A stretch of 64,000 nucleotides of DNA from Paratinospora sagittata (lineage: Eukaryota; Streptophyta; Magnoliopsida; Ranunculales; Menispermaceae): the NCBI GenBank assembly GCA_035771175.1, contig CM069594.1, positions 12,276,620-12,340,619 of the forward strand, written 5' to 3'. Positions within the stretch are counted from its first letter, which is position 1. Each line of letters begins with the position of its first letter. This document shows, one piece after another, positions 1 through 11,000 of this stretch. The notes under the pieces are model-generated. The model was not told where the DNA came from, did no database searches, and was given only the letters and a program-made list of their open reading frames with translations. Both the position numbers and the translations under genes were made by a program.

Positions 1-640
1 TATATATAGTTAAGATTTGTATTAAATATATATCTAGAAAACTATATGATTTTTATATAGTTTGATTTAAATATATATATATAGTTATGAATTATGAAAA
101 CTATATATATTGTTATGATTACATATATATCTGTATATCTATGCATATAGGAGATATATATATACCATGTTGATAATGAAAAATTTTATTAGATATATAT
201 ATCTCTAGAACTTTATATATATGTCAATTATATATAGTTGAGATTTATATTAAATATATATCTAGAAAACTATATGATTTTTATATAGTTTGATTTAAAA
301 ATACATATAGTCATGATTTATTAAAAACAATATGTATAGTTATGATTGAATATATATATCTATATACCTTAGTATATATGAGATATATATATATATCATA
401 TCAAAAAAAAATGTTATTTGATATATCTAGAACTATATATATATGAATTATATAAATAGTTAAGATTTGCATTAAATATATATCTAAGACAACTATATAT
501 GATTTTTATATTGTTTAATTTCAAATATATATATAGTTGATTTATGGAAACTATATATATAGTTATGATTAAATATGTCTATACATTCATATGTGAATAC
601 ATATATACATCATGTTACTAATGAAAAAATTTTCATGATG
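1..640. repeat. AT-rich tandem repeat, about 2.8 copies of a ~225-bp unit
   Basis: The landmark GTTAAGATTT (or GTTGAGATTT) followed by a TTAAATATATATCTA-type run begins at 9, 237 and 459, giving periods of 228 and 222 bp. Other landmarks, such as the CATGTT...AATGAAAAA block near 167-185 and 612-630, recur at matching offsets. The units are almost pure A/T with TATATA runs and carry no ORF. The array starts at or before the window edge, so its true copy number is unknown. It could be a minisatellite, a satellite edge, or tandem repeats of an old element's noncoding part. The periodicity is directly visible; the identity is not known. Confidence 0.75.
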
Positions 641-717
641 ACATAAACATCAAAAGAAAACTTGAAAATAATGTCTAGCAGACAAGGCATAAATCTTAAA
701 AATGTTAGGACTATATT

Positions 718-2045
718 TTGTGTCTTTCACAAATTTATTTTCCTTTCAGCAAAAGAATGGCCTCAAGGGAGGGAGCAACTTCCATTAGCAGGGAACCAAT
801 TCCCACTAGACTCAATGAATTGTCCAAAAGGAATGTTATGACTATGAGAAGCATCGACGATAGAGATCTCTGCCTCCGCCCATCCTTCACGACAAACTCG
901 CAACACTGGATTGGTTAAATATAACCAAAGTCGAGGGTTACGCCTCTTACAACTTGGTGAGATCCTTCTATGAAGCCATGAATTGCGTGGGACTTCAATG
1001 AGATGAGATCAACCCTATTTTGGAGACAACAGTCATGGGAATAAAAATTCTTATCAACATCAAGATTATTGCTCGACTTTTAGAGATTCCGATTGAGGAG
1101 AGGATTATTGATCCCCATGAACCCCAGAAAGTTGCAGAGATCGCAGAATATAATGAACAATTGTTCAATTCCCTCGCCAAAGAGCCATACACTCAATCAA
1201 CGTACACCAACCTCCCAAACAATCATCTTAAACCATCTCTTGCCGGCCTCGGAAAGATTGTAAACGGCAACATCTTGCCAGAAAGGGGGACTAGAGGCAC
1301 TATGACAAGGGTCCAACTCCTTGTGTTGTATTGCATAGAGAAGAAAATAAAAGTCTCCCTACCACACATCATCATCCAACAAATGTTGAGGGTGATACAA
1401 AACCCTTTGAGAAAGGAATTCTTCGGCTACGGAGTCTTGATTATGAGGATGCTATACGAGGCAAACGTCGACAATGTTGATGGGACGTCGAAGCAGATCA
1501 CTGAACCAGTTACAACATCCTCTATCTTCAAGACATATGTCACAAGTGGAGGGGTAACTGACGAGGAAGTTTACGGCACGACGATAGGAAATGCCGAGAG
1601 AATGAGAGACAAGCATGAATGTTGCCTTTGAAAAAGTCGACGCAAGATTCCTATCAGGGAAGTTCCGAATAATGAACCAAACCAGAATCCTACGTCAAAT
1701 GCCCAAGGGGTTCCAATTAGGGGATCCCCGTACAATCGAAACAACTACCCCTCACTTATGAATCACCCGTACAACCAACACTTTCCCCCAATGCCAATGA
1801 CCTACCCTCCACCTATGGGAGAATCAAGCCATCAACCACCAATGGGCCAATCGACTAACCTTTTTGAACGGTTAAATGAAATGGCATTCAATATTGCTGA
1901 AATGAGAGAGACTCAAAATAATATCTTAGCACATATGCAAAACTCCGAAGCAAAGCGAGCAAACTCTCAACCTTCTGTTAGTAGTCATTCTATACCTAGC
2001 AGGATATCTAGAAGGAGTGATAGTAGGCAGGGAAATCAAAATTGA
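718..2045 (+). pseudogene. Envelope-like / putative plant transposon protein pseudogene
   Basis: The reading frame runs from about 920 to the TGA at 2043-2045, broken by in-frame TGA at 999-1001 and 1629-1631. The N-terminal piece (718-918) is in another frame, so there is also an indel near 915-920. The core (about 1200-1470) has the pattern I-x-N-x-ILP...G..G.M...QLL.LYCI..K....LPHIIIQQM, which aligns with the core of the ORF at 15907. From family knowledge this resembles the 'putative plant transposon protein' / envelope-like domain found in plant LTR elements. The C-terminal part (1758-2045) is rich in Pro, Met and Asn, then has a short helix-forming stretch (NLFERLNEMAFNIAEMRETQ). No signal peptide or membrane segment is evident. 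It lies upstream of gypsy element A in the same orientation. Whether it belongs to that element or is a separate fragment is unresolved. Confidence 0.6.
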
Positions 2046-2825
2046 TTACTGGCATTGTAGATTTTTCTTTTATATATGAATGAAATTATTTGTTTAAGAC
2101 TATCTTTGGTGGGCCGACTTACAACCATTCTTTCTTTTGTATCACTAACTTTGGAGTGGTATGGGACACAACAAAATTGGAGGATACTAAATAAAATGTG
2201 TAAGTAAGAAAACCCATGACCTTGTGTGAAAAGAAACATTTGGAGAAAGTTGCATTACTAACATTATCACTAAGTTTACACGGTATGAGACGAGTAAACT
2301 TGGAAGATACTATTGGTGAACTTCTATTCAGCCAATGTTTTTAGAGACCGTGTTCATACAACTTAACTTGGTTAACACCCTTATTACCAAAGTCATGTGG
2401 TATGGGACAGATGAACTTGGATAATAATCAAAAAGACTAAGAGTAAGAGTTTGAATGCATAAGATTGCGATAGAACGTTAGATCAGGATATTTACCGAGG
2501 CAAATCTTAGAATTCTTATGACTCGTATGGATTTTTAATAAAATATATAAGTATGTTCACAAAGACCAAAACCAAATCATTTGAAATACTTGCAAAGTTT
2601 TGTACTTATTACATAAACATTCTAACCTTGTTTTTACACCATGGCCAAACATACGAGGCACATAAAGTTCTTTGATTCCTCAATAAAAACCTTACACTAT
2701 ACTTAGAAAAAATAGGTAATTTTAATATTGTAGTACTCTCGAAATTGTTGTTGAGCATACTATAACATTATACTTGGCTATAGTTCCTAAATCTTGGTTT
2801 TATTTTTCTCCTTGCCAGTGAGAAA
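2046..2825 (+). other. Noncoding stretch before gypsy A gag, with three ~120-bp repeats
   Basis: This is AT-rich with no supportable gene. A motif of the form GGTATGGGAC...AACTTGGA(G/A)GATA starts at 2158, 2282 and 2399 (spacings 124 and 117 bp), giving three diverged tandem units. The rest up to the gag start at 2826 should be the 5' untranslated leader of element A, but no LTR end and no primer binding site is visible. The left boundary of element A therefore cannot be fixed here. Confidence 0.5.
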
Positions 2826-4151
2826 ATGCAAACCAGGAAGAGAGGAAGGCCACGTACTATCCGTCCAGCAGTGGAGGCACCTCCTGAGATTCAGGAACCG
2901 CCACCTCCGACGGCAGCACAAGTCATACCCGATACTGCCACTACATCTGGGCAGGAAATACCACCCCCACCCGCATCCTTTGCCATGCCTTCGAGCATGG
3001 AAACCTTCGTCGCCGAATTTATTGAGGTGATGAAAGTCACTGTTCCAACGACCGTTCGTGAGACCGCAGCCAGTCCGGTTGCCATGGTTCAGGCACTTGT
3101 AAGATTTGGGTCGAAATCTCAAACCGATCAGATTACTAAGTACAAGAGGTTACAACCTCTTACTTTCGCTGGCACCATTGAGGCTGCTGAGGTGCAAAAG
3201 TGGCTGGATGAGTCAAAGAAGGCTTTCGATGCAATGAGAGTGGATGAGACTCAAAAAATTCCACTAGCAACCTACCAACTTGTTGGTGGGGCAAACACAT
3301 GGTGGATAACAGTGAAAGAGGACCCAAGGGTCAACATAGCAGATATGACTTGGCAACAGTTCGAGTCAATGTTTATTGATGAGTATTTTCCCAGCGCTGT
3401 GAAGAGGCAGAAGCGCCAAGAATTCGCTAAGTTATACCAGGACAACATGACCGTCAGGGAATATGCTGGAAAGTTCAAAGAATTATCAATCTACTCTCTC
3501 TCCACCATCTCAACGGAGCAAGATAAGACTGAGAAATTTTAAAATGGCCTTCGCCATGATATTCGACAAGCCTTGTCGATCTTGGATCTCAAGATTTACA
3601 AGGAGGTTGTTGACAAGGCCATGAGCTTTGAACAAGAGAAGATCTTACTGGAGCAGAGAATGAATAAGGGAAAACGGCCTGCAACGTTTTCCCAACAAGG
3701 CTTGCAACAGGGCAACAAGAAGAAGCCCTACTACAATCAAAACCCAGCCCTCCCAGCCCCAGTTTCGCAGAATGAGGCCACAACACCTGCTGCTGAACCT
3801 TCTAACCCTCACCATTAAGGTTTCCGAAATCATGGCCGTGGAGGTCGTTATGGAAGAGGTGGCCGTAGAAACGGCAATGGCAGAGGTGGTGGTCGACACC
3901 ACAATCAGTAAGGCCAGCCGACTAATCAGAATGGCCAGCAAAACAATCAGCAGTACAGGCCGACTTGTTTCAACTGCAGCCAGAAGGGCCATGTAAGATA
4001 TGCCTGTCCTCACCGTCAACAACCTATTCCCGTTGTTCCGATCTAACAAGCACCACCTGCTGCTAATGCCCAACCCAGACAGAACCAGGGTCAACGGAAT
4101 CAGGGCCAAGCATTTGCCATAGCTCAACATTCCCTCCCAGACAACAATGTA
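2826..4151 (+). pseudogene. gag: Gypsy A gag (broken)
   Basis: This is the capsid/nucleocapsid part of the polyprotein, in one frame (frame of 2826). The N-terminus starts MQTRKRGRPR and has a Pro-rich linker. A retrotransposon gag domain follows at about 3120-3530, with landmarks WLDESKKAF, NTWW, FIDEYFP and VREYAGKFKEL. An Arg/Gly-rich tract is at about 3819-3908 and a CCHC zinc knuckle (CFNCSQKGHVRYAC) at 3966-4007. In-frame stops are TAA at 3540, 3816, 3909 and 4044; no frameshift is seen. The start was chosen because the ATG at 2826 begins the family-typical basic N-terminus. Gag would package element RNA into cytoplasmic particles, but this copy cannot make full-length protein. Confidence 0.85.
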
Positions 4152-6050
4152 GTCGAAGGTACCTTTCCTTTGTTCAATACAATGGTGCATGTTTTATTTG
4201 ATTCAGGTGCTACGCATTCTTTTATATCGTCGGCATTGGTAAGACATTTAGGCCTGCATCCTGAACCCACAACCATCACACTCCATGTCACATCACCGTT
4301 CGGATCTGGAACTGACGTGAATTTGCAGTGTTCTCGATGTGAGCTTCGAATGTCAGAACATATAATATATGGCGATCTTTTTGTGATGGATTTTGAAGAC
4401 TTCGACATCATCCTCGACATGGGCTGGCTAACACCACTGAATGCAAAGATCGAATGTATGAAGAAGCAAGTTCAGTTAACCTTGCCTACCGGAGAGTTGG
4501 TCAAGCTTCAGGGAACGAGGCAATGGATACACAAATTAACAGTTGTCGTTCTCAAGGCACAACTTCGAGCTCTATCCCTTGGCAATGAAAACAACTGACC
4601 AGCACTATACCCTCTCGAAGTACATGATGTTCCACTAATATCTGAATTCCCAACAGTTTTTCTTAATGACCTTCCTGGTCTACCTCCAGTTAGGGAATTC
4701 GATTTTGAGATCAACATCATACCTGGGACAGGGCCTATCTCAATTCCACCATACAGAATGTCAAATGTCGAGCTGGTCGAATTAGACAAACAACTTAAGG
4801 AATTAGAGAGTAATGGCTTCATCCAAAAGAGTTCATCACCTTGGGGCGCTCCAGTTCTGTTTGTTCGCAAAAAGGATGGTTCGTTACGACTTTGCATCGA
4901 TTATCGCAAGTTGAATAACGTCACCATCAAGAACAGATATCCGTTGCCCAGGATCGATTACTTGTTCGACCAACTTAGAGATGCCAAATACTTCTCTAAG
5001 ATTGATTTACGGTCCGGTTATCACCAACTCCAGATCTGAGAGTCGGACATTACCAAGACGACATTCAAAACTCGGTACGGTCACTACGAGTTCTTGGTCA
5101 TGCCGTTCGGTCTAACAAATGCACCTGCTGCATTCATGGATTTGATGAATCACATTTTCAGGTTATATTTAGACCGATTTGTGGTGGTTTTTGTGGACGA
5201 CATCTTGATATATTCCTCAACCGAGGAAGATCATAAAATACATTTGAAGATAGACCTCCAGACCTTGAGAAGCCACCAACTGTATGCAAAGTTGAGTAAG
5301 TGCGAATTTTGGGCGAAGCGAGTTCAATTCCTAGGCCATGTGGTTTCCGGTAATGGCATTGAGGTAGATCCTTCTAAGGTTGAAGCAGTTTTATTCTGGA
5401 AGAAGCCTACCACTGTTACTCAGATTAGGAGTTTTCTTGGTTTGGCTAGATATTACAGACGCTTCATCAAGGACTTCTCAAGGATTGCTGAACCTATGAC
5501 CAAGCTCACTCGAAAAGACGTGCGATTCATCTGGAATCCCGCCTGTGAAGCATCCTTTCAGGAATTGAAGAAACGCCTCACCACGACACCTGTACTTATC
5601 ACTCCAAGAAATGCAATTGGATTTTCACTATACACTGACGCCTCTCTTCAAGGCTTAGGTGCCGTACTCATGCAAGACGGCCAAGTTGTTGCATATGCCT
5701 CGCGGCAACTAAAGATTCATGAGGGTAATTACCCAACACATGACTTGGAACTTGCAGCTGTCGTATTTTCACTGAAATTATGGTGTCATTACCTATACGG
5801 TGAACGGTTCGAGGTCTTCTCAGATCACAAAAGTCTTAAGTACATATACACTCAGAGAGACCTCAACCTCTGCCAAAGACGATGGTTAGAATTCTTGAAG
5901 GATTATGACTTTCAACTCCAGTACCATCCTGGAAAGGCCAATGTTGTGGCCGATGCCTTGAGTAGAAAATTTTATGTTGCTTGCACTCTTAACTACGAAA
6001 TGGGGAAGTTGGCTACAGAGATGGCAAACTTTAACCTACAGGTGAACGAA
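4152..6050 (+). pseudogene. pol: Gypsy A protease, reverse transcriptase and RNase H (broken)
   Basis: This continues in the same frame as gag. The aspartic protease active site FDSGATHSFIS begins near 4197. RT follows with [45 protein letters not shown] and the catalytic FVDDIL block near 5190-5208. RNase H starts near 5626 ([15 protein letters not shown]) and runs past DHKSLKY to the DALSRK motif near 5955. In-frame stops are TGA at 4596 and TGA at 5037, the latter just after the GYHQLQI motif. Order and spacing match a complete Ty3/gypsy pol. Catalytic residues are still present; only nonsense changes break it. Confidence 0.9.
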
Positions 6051-7535
6051 GAGGGACCGCGACCACGACTCTCTCAATTATCAGCCAACTCCGAGCTTGT
6101 TCGAAAGATTTCAGCTGCTCAAGCCAATGACCCTATGTTAATAGAGAAACGAGAACTTCTACTCAGCGGACAAGACCTTCCCCATTGGTCGGTCTCAGAA
6201 GATGGGGTCATTTTCTATAAAAAATGTCTCTGTCTACCGAACGATCCTGAGGTTCGAAACGACGTGCTCACTGAGATGCACTGTTTGAGGTACGCTATGC
6301 ATCCTGGGGGTAACAAGACGTACAAGGATGTCAAGCGCCAATTCTGGTTTTCTGGAATGAAGAAGGCAATTGCAGACTTCGTTGCTCGATGTCTCGTTTG
6401 CCAGAAAGTTATGGCAGAACGAAGACTTTCCTCTGGACTTCTCCAGCCGTTACCTATTGGAGAATGGAAATGGGAGACCATCGCAATGGATTTTGTCACG
6501 GCCTTACCTCGAAACAATAAAGGGAAAGATGTTATCTGGGCTATCATTGACAGACTTACAAAGTTTGCACACTTCTTGCCAATAAAGTTCACGGATAACC
6601 CCGCCAAACTTGCAGAACTATATGAAAGAGAGATCGTACGCCTTCATGGCATACCACTCACGATCGTTTCTGATTGAGACCCTCGATTCACATCAAACTT
6701 TTGGAAAAGCTTCCAGAATAGAATGGGTTAAAAGATCACTATGAGCACAGCCTTCCACCCTCAGACTGATGGGCAGTCAGAGCGGCTTATCCAAATCTTA
6801 GAAAACATGTTACGATGCTGCATTTTGGACTTTAATGACTGATGGGCAAAGTATTTGTATCTAGCTGAGTTTGCATACAACAACAACTACCAAACTAGTA
6901 TCGGCATGGCACCATACGAGGCTCTCTATGGTCCGCCTTGCAGATCTCCGGTATGCTGGTTAGATATGGCAGATCGACCGCAGTTAGGCCCTGAACTAGT
7001 TCAAGAGACTTCTAAGAAGATCACACTAGTAAAGGAATGACTTCATGTTGCACAAAGTCGACAGAAGAGCTATGCTGACAAGCGGAGACAACCTCTAGAA
7101 TTTGGTAAGGGGGACTTTGTTTTTCTGAAAGTCCAGCCCACAAGAGGTGTCAAACGCTTTGGGATCAAAGGCAAACTTTCCCCGCGGTATATCGGTCCAT
7201 TTTCGATCATTGAACGTATTGGCAAACTTGCTTATCGTCTATCCCTTCCATCGTCCATGCCTAAGGTTCATGACGCTTTTCACGTATCTATGCTTCGCAA
7301 GTATCGTCCAGATCCTTCGCATATCATCCCTTTAGTCGAGGTTCGGGTTAAGGAAGGAAATACGTATCAGGAGAAAGCGATACAGATTTTAGATAGAAAA
7401 ACTCAAGAACTACGGCGACGTAGCATACCACTTGTGAAAGTGCTCTGGGATCTCCATGGCGTAGAGGAAGCAACATGGGAACTAGAAGCACCAATTAAAC
7501 AGAAATATCCTGAATTGTTTTCTAGTACCAACTGA
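6051..7535 (+). pseudogene. pol: Gypsy A integrase with chromodomain-like C-terminus (broken)
   Basis: Same frame as the upstream domains. An HHCC-type zinc-binding region is at about 6270-6410 ([16 protein letters not shown]...CLVCQK). The catalytic core includes [17 protein letters not shown] and FHPQTDGQSE (near 6754), then GMAPYEALYG. The C-terminal part has PRYIGPF and FHVSMLRKY, ending in a chromodomain-like stretch (IPLVKVLWDLHGVEEATWE, near 7420-7480) and PELF. In-frame stops are TGA 6675, TAA 6729, TGA 6840 and TGA 7038; the natural stop is TGA 7533-7535. Chromodomains in this lineage are thought to steer integration to heterochromatin. The frame is open across 4.7 kb except for point nonsense changes. 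Confidence 0.9.
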
Positions 7536-8160
7536 TGATGTTATACATTGTACTATTTTCACTTATCACTAAAATGATGAAACATTGTTACACTTATCTT
7601 AATACATTGTTTCACTTGAATAACTACGCCGATGTCTGAAACTAACATTCATGGATATCGTGATGCACACATGCAGTGGCCTCCTTGGCAACTTGTAACT
7701 ACTTCTCAAGAAACAGAGTCAAGTCACTACTACTTTGCATCACCAACTCCATCACCACACAATGATCATTATCGCCAGAGCGTGCATGTTTTTTTTCACA
7801 ACAATTCTGTGCCCTGATCTTGGCAGGACCTTCTACCAAAATTGCCAAGAGGCCGGATTCGCGCGACAGCACGAAAAGGTATTCCAACGATCAACCTACC
7901 TCCCCTTCAACACTGTAACCAACGCCCTCCACCACCATCTGTTATGCAAATGTTGGAATCTTCAGAAGACGAGTCCGATTCCATTTGCTCTCCATAGCTT
8001 TATGATAATGAGGGTTCCACCGGCCACACTGCTATTCAGGGACCATACAAGCACTGCCCTGAACTCGCAAGAGGTGACGCCGGCAGTGAATCTCATGCGG
8101 ATAACCATCATAACTACTTGAATTGATTTCGAGGGCGAAATCCCTTTAACGGGGGTAGAG
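7536..8160 (+). other. Gypsy A 3' noncoding region and polypurine tract
   Basis: This sits between the pol stop and the 3' LTR. Short ORFs here have no recognisable similarity and are treated as chance. The final bases (about 8129-8160) read as the conserved chromovirus context TTTCGAGGGCGAAATCCC followed by a purine-rich AACGGGGGTAGAG directly before the LTR's TG. This is the expected site for plus-strand DNA priming. Confidence 0.7.
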
Positions 8161-8211
8161 TGTAATACCCAGTATTTCACAAAAAAAAAAATTACTATTT
8201 GGGCAACGCCC

Positions 8212-8304
8212 GAACGTTCAGGCGCAATGCATGCCCGAACGTTCAAGGGCATGCCTGAACGTTCAGCCACATGCCAGAACGTTCAGGCGCATGCCAGAAC
8301 GTTT
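8212..8304. promoter_or_regulatory. Five phased GAACGTTC palindromes upstream of a TATA box
   Basis: Perfect 8-bp palindromes GAACGTTC start at 8212, 8237, 8257 and 8277, with a one-base variant GAACGTTT at 8297. The last four are exactly 20 bp apart, about two helical turns, and each sits in a CATGCC(N)GAACGTTCA-like unit. The array ends 17 bp before TATATAA. The core contains ACGT, the centre of plant bZIP sites. A role as a phased factor-binding enhancer is inference. Confidence 0.7.
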
Positions 8305-8320
8305 AGGCGCAAAAAATCTC

Positions 8321-8327
8321 TATATAA
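8321..8327 (+). promoter_or_regulatory. Probable TATA box of gypsy A LTR
   Basis: TATATAA follows the palindrome array and precedes a pyrimidine-rich CTCCTCATTCTCATTTCTC stretch, as expected for a plant LTR promoter. The transcription start is not mapped. Confidence 0.5.
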
Positions 8328-9594
8328 GGAACCCTCCTCATTCTCATTTCTCACACCAAAATCACTCTCCTTGTGATTTTCCTTCTCTTTCCACTCATTC
8401 TAAGTTTTTAGTTTTTGAGACTCTCTATCCGAGACTCTCGGTTCGGTGCGATGAAATTCTGTCCGAAGGAAAGTGCCAGATTTGAAAGAAGAAGTTTTTA
8501 TCTGAAGGTGGGAAACGAAACATAGGTTTGCGTGTTTTATAACTTTTATTAAAGTTTACATTTAATTATTATTATGTCTACTGTTCATTTACACTACATT
8601 ATGTCACACAATGTTTATACTGCCGCATTTATGCCTGTATATTTGGAATTCACGTATTATACTGTTATAATGTCGGATTTGTGGTCAATCTGACTCAACT
8701 AGACTCGGTCTTGTCCTCATTAACTTTAAATAGTGAACGGGAGGCAGCGGGCTGCTCTAGGCAATTGGTTATTTAAGCAAACCTTGTGTCTCACCTCTCA
8801 CCTGAGGACTGATCTAGTTGGTCTTATTGAAAGCTATCAGCTTATACAAGTAATACTGAATGTCCTAATCTTGCACGTCGTGATACCGACCTTGATAAGG
8901 ATCACCAGACGTTGCCAAAGTCAGTCTAAATGTCAAAGAAAAGACCAGACCAGTAGACTAGACCAGTTCATACATGGCATCATACATATCACCACCTAGG
9001 GACGTATATGGTTTATGACTCAGAGAATAGTTAGGAGCATTGCTCGCTATTCGTTACATTTCTCTGGAGAGGGACGTACATGAGAAACCGGCTACGCCCG
9101 GGGAGGGACATCAGTACGTGAATCCAGGGCATCGCTCCTGTACGTGAATTCAGGCGATGTACGTTCATCAAACCATTACGAGATGGTGTCATGCATACAT
9201 ACATATTGATTGATTATGATGGTCACATGTGTATTTAAGATATTTGATATTGAAGTATGCTTTATTAATTGTTATACTCATGCACTATTTACCCACTGAG
9301 CGCGTTAAGCTCACTCCATTATTATCCAATCTTTCACAGGAAATTAGGGTGGACTGGGTGCAGGTTATGGGGCCTACATTTTGTACCCTTTGTATGATTC
9401 ATTAGGGATTTTGGGGATATGTTCCTTTGACCATTTTATGTACAAATTATATTCTGAATTAAATGAAATCAGATTTGTACTGTGTGACATATATTTTCGC
9501 TGCGCACTCTGTTGTTACCATTGTTATTGTTCAAAATGTGCGCCCCGTCCTAGAGTGTACCGCCGGTTTAGGCGCGACCGGGCGGGGTGTGACA

Positions 9595-9830
9595 AGCAGT
9601 GTGATCTGAATCCGGTTCATCCTCACTTGAGCTTGAATCACCTCCACATGGCTTTAATAACTTTCATGTCCTTCCTTTTTGAACTTGTGTTCTTCTTATA
9701 TCTAGTGGGACACTCACTCTTTGAAAATGCTTTGGGTATTTCTCTCTCAGCTTTCAAATCCTCTTCACGACGTATAAACATCTTGGTGAGGAACATCCCA
9801 TAGGATAGGTTGTGAAAAACTTTTAATTCC
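9595..9830 (-). pseudogene. gag: Sirevirus-type gag zinc-knuckle remnant
   Basis: On the minus strand the sequence translates in pieces to SECP followed by a Lys-rich tract, then GDSSSSEDEPDSDHTA near 9597-9645. This resembles the end of a CCHC knuckle followed by the acidic Ser/Asp/Glu tail seen in Sirevirus copia gag proteins. Frames are interrupted and only this small part remains. It is cut at 9594 by the end of gypsy A, so element A apparently landed in or next to it. Assignment is by motif only. Confidence 0.5.
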
Positions 9831-10555
9831 CTCTTTTCAATTTCACACCAATTTTATTTTATTTTATATTTCTTAGAGTTTAGTTTGATTGGCTCAAAAA
9901 TGTCAAACATTTAATTTCATTTTCCAGCAACCAAGGTATTTATGCTCCAAGTAATTTTACTTAATGATTTAATCCTTTAATTTTGATATTTTTAGTTCCA
10001 GATTTTACCCAAATAAAATTTCATTCTAAAAATGGTTCATAGTTCAATTTTGTTTAAAAATTATTATCTGTTAAGTGTGGATGAACAATTTTATTTTATT
10101 TTATTTTTATTTTTATTTTTATTTTCATTGGGAAGGATTTTAGCTCATAAGATTTTATACCCAAAAAACATTTAATCAATTATATATATATATTTTTTAA
10201 AAATTATTTTATTTTATTTTTTTACCAAGATTTTTTTTAATCCCAAAAATCTTCTTCAAGAAATTAATACCTCAATTTTAATATTTAAATGTTCCTTTTT
10301 TTAATTTCAAATATTAATAATCTATCTAACTCTTATTTTAAAGCATTTGTCTATATTTTAAAGACAGTCCAATTTTGTTAAAATTTGTCACTTCAATTTA
10401 TTTTGATTATTTAATTTTAATGATCTAGCAAGTTTTTAAGCTTAATTTTTTAAAATTTTAGTAATTTAATTCCCTTTTTTATTATTTTCTTTTTAAAAAA
10501 TATTTTTTATCTTATTAATTCAAAAATTAAGTAAAAATTTTGAAAATAATTAAAA
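9831..10555. other. Very AT-rich low-complexity stretch
   Basis: About 720 bp dominated by T and A, with runs such as (TTTTA)n near 10085-10130 and TTTATTTTATTTTT near 10205. No gene is visible. It may be an expanded part of an old LTR or intergenic filler. Confidence 0.6.
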
Positions 10556-10918
10556 ATTAGCATCCTGATAGACTCTTTGAAAACAATTTTGAAACTCGAT
10601 AAATCAACTAAAAATTCGAGCAAACCATTCACTTAAAATAATTTAGAATTAAATCTTTTGAAAATACCTTTAAAAACATATTGATCAAAACATGCAATTG
10701 ATTAAATCTTCTTACGAGAAGTTTGATCAATAGTTTTACATTCTAAGTGTTGATAATCTTGGAGCTTCGATCATGATATACGATACGCTTGAGAGCTTTG
10801 TTCCTTGATCTTGATTTTTGAAATAAATTTGAAACACTCAACAAGATCATTAGATACACAATCTTGAGTTATTTAGAATCATCAAAACATTCTTGTCGTG
10901 GGGTTCCTTGAGATAACA
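10556..10918 (-). repeat. Sirevirus-type LTR fragment (5' end of the LTR)
   Basis: Read on the minus strand it starts TGTTATCTCAAGG at 10918, immediately after a polypurine tract (10919-10933, AAAAAGGGGGAGAT on the minus strand). It then follows the same order of sequence as the LTRs at 18696 and 56143. It is truncated near 10556, inside the LTR. Bases 10934-11000 look like the last part of the same element's internal region. Confidence 0.65.
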
Positions 10919-11000
10919 ATCTCCCCCTTTTTAATGATTTCAAACACTCAAATACCATTGGGCTAAGTAACATATAAACATATATAATTTCTGACATTGT

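Larger units (their letters stand above)
2826..9594 (+). mobile_element. Gypsy element A (chromovirus), 5' LTR not found
   Basis: This is a Ty3/gypsy retrotransposon with gag, protease, reverse transcriptase, RNase H, integrase and a chromodomain-like C-terminus in order on the plus strand, then a 3' noncoding stretch, polypurine tract and 3' LTR (8161-9594). The chromodomain-like end and the polypurine context (GAGGGCGAAATCCC then AACGGGGGTAGAG) suggest a Tekay/Del-type chromovirus; the lineage is inference. No matching 5' LTR is present upstream, so the element is 5'-truncated or rearranged. Immediately right of the 3' LTR lies minus-strand Sirevirus gag sequence, presumably its insertion target. 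Confidence 0.8.
8161..9594 (+). repeat. Gypsy A 3' LTR (1434 bp)
   Basis: It begins TGTAATACCC directly after the polypurine tract and ends GGGGTGTGACA, a typical TG...CA chromovirus LTR. Promoter-like features are a phased palindrome array at 8212-8304 and TATATAA at 8321-8327. The region 9000-9180 has repeated GGGACGTA/TACGTGAAT patches. The right neighbour from 9595 is unrelated Sirevirus gag sequence on the minus strand, which marks the right insertion edge. The matching left target copy was not found, so no target duplication can be shown. Confidence 0.85.

Noticed and set aside
7735..8121. 128-codon ORF in the gypsy A 3' region
   Set aside because: No recognisable similarity, low-complexity His-rich start, and it lies in the noncoding stretch before the polypurine tract.
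9381..9803. 140-codon plus-strand ORF
   Set aside because: It runs across the end of the gypsy A LTR into Sirevirus gag on the opposite strand; a chance ORF over a junction.
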